Source: Agelaius tricolor (lineage: Eukaryota > Chordata > Aves > Passeriformes > Icteridae). From it: DNA of 64,000 bases. Below are positions 14,903 to 25,839 of the stretch, piece after piece. The stretch spans positions 9,035,001 to 9,099,000 of the forward strand of contig JALJCS010000020.1 of the NCBI GenBank assembly GCA_023055355.1, read 5' to 3'. The position numbers were made by a program, and so were the translations under genes. The notes beneath the pieces are model-generated. The model did no database searches. It had not been told where the DNA came from and saw only the letters and a list, made by a program, of their open reading frames with translations. Position 1 is the first letter of the stretch, and the number at the start of each line of letters is the position of its first letter.

Positions 14903-15806
14903 GGTAGTATGTGTATACACACAAATACACTAAGACTTCCACAACAAATAAAACACATAAATCACATAAAACAACCAAGTACTAGCAAGACAAGCAAAGG
15001 AATTATTCCTTCCTAAAGTAAGGATGTAACCCTACATAGTGAATTTATAGTGTCAGAAATATTCTGTAAAAAAATGAACAAAAGTGAGGTAGGGAGGTGC
15101 GTTGCTAAACTAAATGGGGAATGATTTAAAAATGATTAATCAAGAATTATCCTGGACATCCTCACATTGTTCTGAAGCTGGATATGATCAGAGACCATTT
15201 AGAATTTTTTTTTCCTCTTTTTCTCTTTAAGAACTTGTTTTCCCACATAATAACATTGCTGCAAGACTCACCAACAAAAATGATTCTTCAGCCTTCCTTT
15301 CAATAAGTACACAGATGTAAACTGTCCAGTCATCTTCTGGTTAGTGTAGGGAGTAGCTCATTCAGGTGACATTCTGTCCTCAAACATCCTTGAGAAAATA
15401 CAGAGAAACTTCAAATTAAATTGCTAAACTTAAACTTTAAATTGAAACTGTTTCGTGCTTCAGCCACTAAATAGTGGTTTGAAGTAATCCTTTGAATAAT
15501 CTTGCTCTGATGTTTTTAAAAGATCAGTTATCGAACAACTTGTCTGACTGTCACAGGTTTCATTTGAAATATTGGACATAGATATACAATTAATTTGATT
15601 TGTGGTGCTCAGATTTACACTCCTGGCAAATGTAGGAATATTGCATTTTAATTTACTTTCAATACAAAATAGTTGCTTTGATATGCCTGAGAACAAATGC
15701 CTTGGGATCTGTTCCTCCCAAATGATGTCAAATAAGAATTCCTCTATTAACATCAGTGAATGAAGGATCAGGCCTTCAAAAACAAAGAATTTATGACTCC
15801 TGCTAT

Positions 15807-15880
15807 GGGCCAAATCTTGACGTGTTTACTTTATTACACATGCAATACTGTTGAAATCAATGAGGACAAAATGAGAGAGG
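15807..15880 (+). repeat. Possible remnant of an old amniote interspersed repeat
   Basis: The stretch opens with GGGCCAAATCTTGA and runs to GTTGAAATCAATGAGGA. Both resemble, from memory, segments of old palindromic repeats that are common in turtle and crocodilian genomes and survive as scattered remnants in birds. Only one arm is readable and the family name is uncertain. It could also be unique sequence with chance similarity. Confidence 0.35.
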
Positions 15881-18527
15881 TAATGCCAAAGCTAAGGGAA
15901 GGTCCTGGCTTCAGATTCCACTGCTTTAAATCCAAGGATGTTTCAGAATTCTCCAATTTCACACCGGTGTTTTGCTTAAGCAAAAAACCCCAAATCTGGA
16001 GCAAGGGTAAAACCACAAACTCGAAGTGGCCCTTGCAGATGAGGCCATTCTGAGTAGATGTATACATAGTTAGGGTGTTGAATAATGCCTGAACTTCAGA
16101 AGTTTCAAATAATATAATCATTTCACTCATGGTACATAGGACATCTCTTCACCTATTTTTCCTAGCTTTTTTTCAGTCTTATACAGGAATGAAATATTTC
16201 TTTTCCATTCAGTTATCTGTGCTCTGGTTTGCATTCACATAACTGAATCCTGATTGCAATTATCTGTCTCCAGAATTTTATACAGCTGTCAGTTGTTGCT
16301 GGCTAACAGTCTGCTTCCAACACCCACTCTCTTAGTTTCTTATCATGCACTGGTTCATCTCTCTTCAGGGCCCTCCTGAGATTAGACAATCGAGTTGTCA
16401 AAAAAGAACCATTTTCCAAGCCTTCTCTACTTTTCCTGCATTCTTTCTGTTCAACACAAGGTCATCTACACAGAGGAAGTGAGCCCTGCACTCCTCTAGC
16501 AGATTCCACTGCATCTTTTCAGTAGTTACACTCCTGAACTGTCTTCTACTCCCTCTGCAGGCTCCTTCCTTCTCCTTGTACCTAGTGGAGAAGCAACCTC
16601 TCTGCAACTTTTCACAAACTGGAAGGAATTAATGTCCCAAGGAGCTACATTCAGAGTGACCTGCCTGGTGTGGACCTGTGGCTCAAGGCAATCCAGTAGG
16701 CCTGTCTTACAATGCAAGATGATGCAGGAGTCCTATGTGTTATCTCAAACAATGTAAGGCCAGGCTTAAGAGAACTCAAGTCAGTGCCTGCTCTTTCTAA
16801 TGATGTTTCAACTCTTCTCTCAAATCTTCTTAGTGCTCCCCCTATCTTCTCCCTGCATAGCTCTCTCCCTCTTAGTTCATCTAGGTGGCGAACACAAATA
16901 TTCTTGGAAAATCTTCAGCAGTAATGCACAAACAGAGAATGCTGAGCCCATCCTATGATGGCAAGATGGTATTTTTGCTCAATGAAGATGTCAGGCAGAA
17001 ACTCACATACAACTCACCCAGAACAGTGGACAGAGAGTGAGCAGTCATACCTTGGGCCTCTCAGTTCTATCCACTTCCCAAGCTGGGAATTCCTCCTTCT
17101 TCATGTCTCCAGTAGGCTTCTGTTCAGCAGCCTCCTCCTCCCACCTAGTTTGTCTCAGGGATCCCCTAGTGATTTATTCTCCCCTCTTTTGAGGAAAGCT
17201 CTCAGCAGAGGCTGTGCCCATCTCAGAACCATGCCAGCACAGATACCTCCACCTGGGGGAAGCAGAGAACCACACTGAGCTCCTTACTTTTGGAAGGTTT
17301 GTGAGTACTCTCCTGCTTCAGGTAGCTCCTAAATATGCCAAGCTTCAGGCTTAAAATTTGTGCCAGGTCTAACACCAGCACTAAACAACCAGAACTTGGA
17401 CCAAAACCACACATCGGAAGGAATTTTCACTCAAAAGAGACACTGGGTTGGTTGGCATCCTCATACCTCAAATCTATCAGTTTTGAGGGTTTCTCCCAAG
17501 GAAAAATTGGACCCAAATGTGGGGTTTCACCTGTAGCTTTGGGATGATGCAATACAGGGAGGCTATAAAAAGCAAATGATGTGATATTGTACAGAATCAT
17601 GGTTCCTGAAGTTGGCAGGTTAAGCTTGTCTGGGCCACCAGACTGTAATGCTGTATGTGTTACACACATTGCATGATCCCTACAGTAGTAATTCCTAATT
17701 CTATAGAATTGTAGGAGAAACTGTACACCATTTGTGAAGATATGTACTCTTAGGATGCAATATTTTATGTAGTATATTCTACTGATTTCTATGAGGAAAG
17801 CAGAAGGGTGCTGGACAGAGCACTAAGCACAACAGACTGTATTTTTGAGCAAAAACTAGAAATTAAACTCTGTTTTTAAAAAATGAATCGATGTGTCAGT
17901 GGTGAAAAAAAAGTCTATGCTGATTTTTTTCCCAGCAGGAATGTATTGTATTTAGTCTCCTCCATAGATGCTGGTATAGTAAAAATATAACTTGTCTTGA
18001 AACAATAAAGAAACTGAGTGCCACTGTGATACTGAGATCTGTGGCCCAGAGCCTTCCAGCCCAGAGTTTAACTTCAAGCCTCCCTGCTCAGCAACTGTTC
18101 ACAAAGTTGTTTAAAATGAAGGTCTCAATCCTGCTTAGTAAATCTGCATGGTATAAAGTTGAGCTAAACCAGAGCCTTGTTAAACAAAATAGGGCTCAGT
18201 GGTGGCTTGGCAGTTTGCTCCTGCTGTACAGAACTGAGACTCAAAGTAGAAGCAGATTAAAAAAATTGTGGAAGAACAAAACTTTCCTCTTGTTCCATCA
18301 CTTGGGCTCTTAAACATGTTGAAAAATAAACAGCCAGCAACTTTTACAGCAGCAGAACTTGGAGTGTGCTATTGGGAAACCCACTAAATCTTTAAAGGAG
18401 GTACACCTTTGGAAATATTTTATAGACACTCATCTCCCCAGCAGGAAAGCTAGTGCTGCAAAGAGACATCTTTAACAAATAAATAGTAGTTTATTAAGTC
18501 ACTTGTCTCCACAGCAGGAAATAAAGT

Positions 18528-18553
18528 GGGGGGTGGGAAGGAGGGTGGTGGGG
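18528..18553 (+). other. G-quadruplex-type motif
   Basis: Four G-runs (GGGGGG, GGG, GGG, GGGG) are separated by loops of 1, 5 and 4 bases. This satisfies the usual four-run rule for an intramolecular G-quadruplex on the plus strand. Surrounding bases are also purine-rich to about 18570. It is a structural motif only; no promoter or gene is visible next to it. Confidence 0.6.
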
Positions 18554-20800
18554 TGACAAAGGAAGGGAAACAAAAACGTTACCCTTGCAACCCCTCTGCT
18601 CCAACAGAGCTGTATTTATTTAAAACACTCTTCTCCTAAGACAGATGGAAAAAATAATTAACCCAGCCACCCACCCCTTTTATTAAACTCCTTTGTGACC
18701 ACCAGGGATACGATTAACATGGCCACCATAAAAACCCAGTCCCCTACTCTCAAAATAAAGAGAAAAACACAAGCAAGAGTGAGATACCGTGCAGGGCAGG
18801 AAGTAAATTAAGAACCTGCCTTTAGGGCAGTGAAATATTTTTCTGAATACCTGCTGGAAAATTTCACAGAATCACAGTGAAGCATTCAGTTTATCTCAGT
18901 ATGGCCTTGAGGACTCACTTCTGTGAGAGTCTTCCTCTTGGGCAACCAGCTTCTGTGGACACTGTGTGGAAGTGCCATCAGTAAACAGCAGAGTAGGGAC
19001 AGAGGACGCGGTGCCACTTGGGAGGACAAAAGGGCAATTTATAAACTGTCCCATGGCTTCCCAGTTTTGAAGCTTGCCTAGATCCTCTGATGTCCCATGT
19101 GCAATCACAGAAATTCTTGGGGTGCTAGGTATCTATCTAAATTTTTTATTCACTGGACTTTTCTATCATCTTCCTATTGCTGCTTGAAGGCATTCCATGC
19201 CTATGGAAGGCCAGGCCAGATTTCCCAGGAAAAGCTATCTTCATTTATACAGTGGAAGTCTGGATTTCTCTAGTTGTTTACATAGCACCATGGCAAATCC
19301 AGGTGCACTGATCCCAAACAGCAGATTTTTTTTCTCACTCTACTACTGCCTTTTACAGTCACCTATACCTCTGTTTCCAGTTCAAACTAGCCTCTTGTCC
19401 AGAAGATCAAAGATGCTCAGGTCAAACAACCTTCACCCCTCTGTGATGGTTCTCCTGGGATCTCCTGAACTCCACAACCCTCCACGCCATCAGAATCATA
19501 GGAAAAACAGATCTTATACCTATCTGTGGCTATACACATGTTCTCATGGGCCAACTGGCTACAAAACCAGATGAAAACAAATTAATAGAAAGTTCTAGCA
19601 GGCTCTGTGTGTCTGAGCCTGCAGTTACAGGAGTCCATACTGGGGGCATCACCACACTTAGATACTGACTTCACTGTGCTACTTCCATGTTATCTTTAGC
19701 AATAAACTTGCCCTTTCTGAACATGTGTATACTGACATTCACTCCTGACTACAGCACTTCATTTGTTAGGATTACCCCAGGCAAGAGGAGATCAGCCAGA
19801 ATCACTGTGTAGAAAAGGCTTTTCATCATAGCAGCCTGACTAAAAAATGTTACGTATTTTGTCTACCAGAGCATAATGCTGATGAGAAAGCATGCCAAAT
19901 GTGGCAGCCTAGAACTACAAGCTGCCAGGGTAAAATGATAGTCATCTCTAAGGTTTAAGATCTGTCAGCTTCCCAAACCAAAGATTTCTATTCTGTGTTT
20001 GCCAAGGAAGCTCCTTGCACACTGCTATCATTATGTAAGGAAGCACTGAAAACATTCTGAATATTTTGTGAGAACACATTCAAAGAAAATATTCCTCAAT
20101 ACATCTGATTTCAAGCTGACCTGGGAAGCATTTTGCTCACCTTCTATTAACCACAGACCTGAGTGTTCTGTTCTTTGTCCCCTAGGAAAAACTGGAGGCC
20201 TGAGGGCTTAGTCAGAACCTGTTCCTACAGAACATTAGTACCCCCTGTGCTGGGGTAGATGGTGACAGTGGGAGGATAAGTGGTACCAGCTCAAGTAAAG
20301 GATGAACAAATCCACTTGTTGTATGGACAGAAGGTCTGCATTCAGCTGTCCCAGTGACAACTGTTTACAGTTTTCTGTAAATACAGAGAAGAGATACCTG
20401 GAGTGCAGGTAAAAGTAACACAGAACCCATACTGATAATCTGGACTGAAGTAGATGCTTCCATTTTAATAAGGGACCATTTTAAACAACAACAACGAAAG
20501 AACAGTAGCACTGTATAGGTCAAAATCTCTCCAGACCCCTTGGTAGAGTGAAGTTTTATTTAGCAAATGGTTTCAAAATACTTGATTGAGTAGGAACAGA
20601 GGGATGGGGAGGTGGTAATTATGATACTATCCATTTAGGGCAACGGTAATCAAAATCAGAAAATTATACCTAATATTTGCTAGTGTCTCATTTCTTAGAA
20701 GAGCCAAACACTACAGTACATGTTGTTAAAGATAATAGGGGTTGATAACCAATCTACTGTATGAGATTGCAGATATAAGGGAATGTTAGACTAGCACAGT

Positions 20801-20983
20801 GTGGTTCACCAAAAGGGCACTGAATCAGGAAACTGCATTTACTGCTGGCTCTGCCACTGGAGTGTTTTGAGTAAATAATTTTGTCCCTACCTATGAAATG
20901 GTAAGGACAAATGGGCTTTCTTTATAAGACATATATTGACATAAATGGATAAAAAGTGTTCAAATGAAAGATAAATGTTATTG
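20801..20983 (+). mobile_element. Old CORE-SINE/MIR-type SINE copy
   Basis: The segment follows the order of a MIR-type element. A head with GGGCACTGAATCAGGAAACT is followed by the CTGGCTCTGCCACTGG block near 20846-20860. A region matching the 'cctatgaaatgg' part of the core (normally '...ctgtaaaatgg') follows near 20890. The end at 20948-20983 resembles the 'gatgaaaagtgctatataa' tail. Several positions differ from the family consensus I remember, so it is an ancient, inactive copy. MIR/CORE-SINEs were tRNA-derived and mobilised by L2-type LINEs before birds and mammals separated. Confidence 0.65.
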
Positions 20984-21124
20984 GATAGCTGAGACTGGAC
21001 TTAGAGCATTACTGGAAGGCACAGTCTAGTTGGAACTGGGGATATGCTGAGCTGGATGTGGAAGTCTCATAAAAGTATCTTTTGTGACTATGTGGAGATG
21101 ACAGCATCATAAGCTTTAATGCTT

Positions 21125-21153
21125 AAAACCATCCGTCCTGTCTGGATGGTTTT
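21125..21153. repeat. Short perfect hairpin, 10-bp stem
   Basis: AAAACCATCC at 21125-21134 is followed after nine bases by its exact reverse complement, GGATGGTTTT, at 21144-21153. The stem is far too short for a microRNA precursor. There is a short T-run on the 3' side, but no gene whose transcript this could terminate. Confidence 0.6.
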
Positions 21154-24100
21154 TATACAGCAATGTGCATCCTGTTTGGCAGAGCTCAGGATATCTTCAC
21201 ACAAATATTTTAATGCCTAGCTGCTACCTATCTAACTACTTTTAAAGCAGTTTTAGTTTATATGAATTTTATCACATTGTCAGGGGGGATCAGAAGTCAG
21301 TATCTGAGCATTGGGATCAGAGGGAGAGACTGACCTTGCCAGATTTTCAACTTCTGGTTATTGGCAGTCCAAGTTATTTCTCCTGCTGCTCTGACAACCA
21401 ATCTGTTTGTCTGGCAAGCAGTCATGAAACAGTTGATGTGGGCTGGCCCTGCTCACTGGCATTTCATCATCACTTGTAGCATTCATCCGCTGCTTGTGGA
21501 GATGGATCTCAAAAGAGAGATTTTGAGGGGTTTAATCAATTTCCTGAGTTCTGCCCATCAACAGTGTCTTCATTTCCTGCCACTTCATAAAACAGGCTCA
21601 AGTTACAGTAACAGACTTGTTTTGGGTTATTTAGAATAACTCCACTGAGCTGCTTCAAGTTTACACTCATGTGGGATCCTGCTGCAAAGACTATGGGGAT
21701 TGATGGGAATCTTCATATCAGCCTTGATTCTTCATTGTTCAAACCCATCAAAATTTTACCATTCACTTGAATAGAAGCAGGAATAAATGCCTAAATAAGT
21801 GGTAGATAATCCCTCACCATGTAAATTGTTCATGGATTGGAAAAAGTAACAAAGCAGTTAAAAAACTATTCTGAATCCTGCACTGAATGAATGCCATAAA
21901 TTTTGCATTTAAGTAATTTCATCTAATATTTAACTAAGAACTAATGGGTGCTGCTCTCTTGTTTTCTTCTGAAAGAAATCAATTTCTTAGCTGTATGGCA
22001 GTATTGTATGAAAAAGGATTACTGTGTACATAAAAAATTTCAGTATTTGGCTCTTACCTAGGCATTTCTGGTAGAGTTTAGCTTCTATGGGACAAAACAT
22101 TTCCTCATTAAAATGTTAAAGTTTCAGGACTGTGAAGTAAACTTATACTAGTTGTAGGTTGGAGAGGTATCAGGGACTGGACTGGGGATGCTAAGGAAAG
22201 CTGAACTGCATTAGGTACATTGATTGCCCATTTAATTTAAAATGGGTTTCTCAAACAAGCTTCACTGCTTTTTTATTGACATGATTTCCCTAAACAACTT
22301 TGTCTCACTGATACCCAGATCCACAATCCATTCATGCACAGGACACCGGGTTAAAGGCATCTTCTGATGTGACAGCTAGAAGGTATTTTAGAGAAAGTGG
22401 GGTTTATGTTTTTTCCCTGTTATTTGGCAGGTGAAGAATGAAAGCAAATAATCTAAACCAGTAGAATTACAGACAATAGTGGGGGATTAGAGAGAGAAAA
22501 ACTGCTCAGCATTGACCATCTTCAGTAAGCATTGCTGTGCTGTCACAAAGTTGCTTCAGCTGATCTTTAATTACTGTGAGGTAACAGACTACATAAGAGC
22601 ACATGATCTAATAAGATTTTATAGGACACAAAGTTTAGGTTTAAGTTTTTAACAGCAAGTGGTTACAAAACTGAAATTCTCCACCTTATTTACATTTTAC
22701 TTTCAAATAAAATAGTATGTTCCTGAGTGTTTAACTTCTGTACCACAGTAACATGGGTTTGCTTGTACTTGAACAAGTTTAATACATTTCAGCACTGTCA
22801 CTGTCTCAACTAATACATATAATTTTGCTTTTGAGTTTAGCCCACTTTTGACAGACAATTTGACAATTCAAAAAGATGGCTCAATTGTGTCATGAAAAAA
22901 AAAAATCCTTCTAGGACCTGATACTTAACCAAAATTTTCTGCTTAAGTCAACCAACCATTTGTCTTGAATTATTGATAACTTTTCACAACATAACAAACT
23001 TGGATTGAATATTCTTTTCTGTCCACTTTTTGTATCTCCTTTTGTAATGATAAAGCTGAGGAGGCTGGGAACCTGGCTTGCTTAGAGAGAATGTGACAAG
23101 CACAAATGTGTGCTTTGGCACAAAGATTCCTGGTCTTAAGGAAAACAGAAGTGTTAGAAGGCAGGAAATCTTGATCCTGGAAGAAAACTACTTTATGTAC
23201 TTCTGAAAACTTGGGGCAAATTTAATTAGCTGGCACAAGGAGACAAAAAAAAATTGCAGATGCTTTCAAAGTACTGTGCATGGTCAGGTGTTCTAAAAAC
23301 ACTGTCAAGAGTTACTGTGATTAATCAATACTATTGTCCCACTTGCATGAAAATGCATTATCTGGTAAATGAATGATGATTTCAGGCAGAGCAGCCTAAT
23401 TAGACAGGATATGTATTTATGTAGCCATCTACTTTATACCATAATAATAAACAGTAATAATAAATAATAGGTAAAAATGGATTTTAAGAACCTGACAAAA
23501 TATGCATTTAGTTGAACATGCTCTTTCCATTGGCTTCATTGGCTTGGACCATTGTTCATGCTGGAATGCTGAAGAGCATTGAAACAAAAAGATTTAGTCA
23601 AAAAGATAGGACTTTGTCATTGGAGAGGATGCTGACATTTATCCAACACACAGAAATCCTAAAACTCTGCAGGGCACTAAGTATGGTTAATACACTCTTC
23701 CTTTCATGATGTGTCCAGTTTAAATTGCTGTGGCTCTGACTCACCAAAGCACTTAGCCCTGTGTTTGACTGCAGGAAAACTCCTAGAACACACAACAGGT
23801 CAGATTAGGTATGTGCTAAAATGCTTTTGGAGATTCAAATTAGGAAGCTCCAAATTCATTACATGATCAGACTTCTAAATGCAAAGAGAAACTATAAAAT
23901 TAGGTCCTTTTCTATATTTGTTTTCCAAACAAATATCATGGACAAAGAACATGAAAAATCAAGTACTCAGTTTGTGAAACAAATCAAGGCTGCTCATGCA
24001 CAACTGCACCTCTAACAGCGTACCCAGCCCCAGCCGTGTGTATGACAAAGGAGATGCCAGACACAGGCATTATGTGCTGGGTCTTTTTCTACTCTTTCTG

Positions 24101-24571
24101 CCACTCCCAGTTCAAGCAATTATCTTTAAAAAGAATAAGAAAAACTCGAGGGAAGTTTGGTCTGGATTACAAACTCAGAAAAAAAATGGGCAAGGAAATT
24201 AGAACAAAGTGAGGCTCACAACCTTAGTGAACACAGTTGATGCAAAATCTTTTTGTAACTGAATGATTTGGATTTTGCAGCAGTCTGATTCCCTCTGATA
24301 GAATGATCAGTAATCTTTCCTCAGTCACTGTCTGTAAAATCATAAAACCTACTTTCTCTTGATTTAGATATTCAGATGTTACACTGTGTCTTGGCCTATT
24401 ACTAGGAAAACCTTCCAAGAAAATTATTGCAGCAATTTTCTTAGTCCAAGAGCAAACTACATGCTCAGATCTGGTTTGATTTTTTAATTCTTTCCTTTAA
24501 AGCAGTATGTATAAAGAAAGATGAATGATTCTGATTGGGTTCATAATAACAACAGCCCGCCCTTTACAAAA

Positions 24572-24593
24572 CTCTCAAGACTTATCTTGAGAG
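24572..24593. repeat. Short perfect hairpin, 9-bp stem with 4-base loop
   Basis: CTCTCAAGA at 24572-24580 and TCTTGAGAG at 24585-24593 are exact reverse complements separated by CTTA. The hairpin is compact. Nothing around it suggests an RNA gene. Confidence 0.6.
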
Positions 24594-25600
24594 AAATCCC
24601 AGCATCCACACAATAGTGGGTGCTCCTACTCCTGCTTTTGTCAAGTGTCTGAAATTTTAGCCCCTACTGACCTGAGTCATTTAATCACTGCCATGAAATG
24701 GACATAAGAATCAGACAAATATGCAATTTATTTCTCTACAAAATTCCTAAAAAGACTTGTCATTTAGTTGCACTGAAATTGTGGGAATGGACAAGGTCAA
24801 CAGGAAGAAACGGGAAAGGAAAAAAGTAAAGAAAAGGCTGTAGCTGCAGCATTTTGTGAAAAGATGTTGCTTTGGTTGCTAGCACAGTAAGAGGCATGAT
24901 GTGATGGCAGGTTTATTCATTTTTAATTATGGACATGGCTTTATCTGCAAGTCTTCCTCCCCCTCCACTAACTGCCCCCCTCCTTTTTTCTGCCATCCCC
25001 TGGGGCAGCACTGTGGTGGGGCTCAATCACTCTTTTATTAGTTGTGATATACTGTGGCTAATTCCCTTAATCTGGACCTTGCTTTCCTATAAAGCCCAGA
25101 CCTCAGGTATTGAATTTCCCTGATCAAAGTGCAACCAGTGTGGGACACAGCAATCTCCACTAAACAGGGGAGCTTGGGAAAGCTCGTAAATGGAGTCAAA
25201 GAAATACACACACACAACGCGCTCACAAGATGGTGCAATCAATTGGTAGAACAATCACGTGTGAAATATTACTGGCTCCTTAAAGTGCTGGTTCTGGGAT
25301 TTACTGCAGTGTATTAATCTGCTATGCTTAATGCATTGACCTTTCACCCCCAGCAATTCAGTAGACAGGGCTTGAATTGCCAGGAGCTGATACAATGGAT
25401 TAGGAGCAGAAAGACCCCACCACACTCAAGTGCCATGGCAGCCCTAAAGCATACCACCAGTAACTTCTCCATCTTTCCTAATAGATACTGCCAGACAATG
25501 TGGCTACCACAGAAAGGACTGTATTGACAGCAGAATTTCTGGAAGGGGAGATAGTGGAAATAAGTCTTGTGTTTATTGTTATAAAACAATAGAGAAGGGA

Positions 25601-25623
25601 GTCTTGTGACTGAGTCACAAGAC
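25601..25623. repeat. Perfect 23-bp palindrome with embedded AP-1-type site
   Basis: Arms GTCTTGTGACT (25601-25611) and AGTCACAAGAC (25613-25623) are exact reverse complements around a single central G. The centre contains TGAGTCA at 25611-25617, the consensus AP-1/TRE sequence, and the whole core is close to a MARE-like site. The palindrome overlaps the beginning of the MIR-type element that follows, so it may combine element head and flank. Whether it binds a factor cannot be told from sequence. Confidence 0.7.
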
Positions 25624-25835
25624 AGGGATTTAGAAGAATTGGTTTTATTCCGTGCAGTCATTCTCTCCTTGTGTGTGACCTTAGGCAAGACAATTCACTT
25701 CTTAGGATCGTGTCTTTCCTATCTGTAAATCTGGGATAATGGAACTTCTCTGATTTTCTCAGGGGCAGGCTTTGTTCACTGACATTTGGAAGACCCTTTA
25801 GGATCACAGGATTAGAGGTGTTATATGATATGTCC
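25612..25835 (+). mobile_element. Old CORE-SINE/MIR-type SINE copy, nearly full length
   Basis: This is the clearer of two MIR-type copies. A head with ACAGGGATTTAG and a TTGGTTTTATTCC block (corresponding to 'gggttctattcc') leads into the diagnostic GTGTGACCTTAGGCAAG at 25673-25689. Then come a ..TCACTTCTTAGG.. block, CTATCTGTAAATCTGGGATA near 25720-25738, and a 3' part around 25780-25835 resembling the 'gaagcgctttgagatcc...gctatata' end. The copy is diverged and immobile. Its state suggests great age, consistent with the MIR1_Amn class shared by amniotes. Old MIR copies are sometimes co-opted as enhancers, but nothing here proves that. Confidence 0.85.
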
Positions 25836-25839
25836 ATGC

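Larger units (their letters stand above)
14905..20800. other. Non-coding sequence, no gene recognised
   Basis: Apart from the small features listed separately (a possible old repeat remnant near 15807-15880 and a G-rich motif at 18528-18553), I see only unique AT-leaning sequence with short uninformative ORFs. No exon, RNA gene or recent transposon is recognisable. Confidence 0.65.
20985..25600. other. Non-coding sequence, no gene recognised
   Basis: Two short perfect hairpins (21125-21153 and 24572-24593) and TAA-type low-complexity sequence near 23440-23470 are the only structures I can point to. The remaining sequence is AT-leaning and unique, with only short uninformative ORFs. Confidence 0.65.

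Noticed and set aside
18864..18920. CR1-like CACAGAATCACAGTG string
   Set aside because: Only the terminal-repeat-like words are present; no CR1 body follows in either direction.
24646..24720. Possible third MIR fragment (GAGTCATTTAATCACTG...TGAAATGGACATAAG)
   Set aside because: Only one short block resembles the MIR core and the flanks do not continue the alignment.
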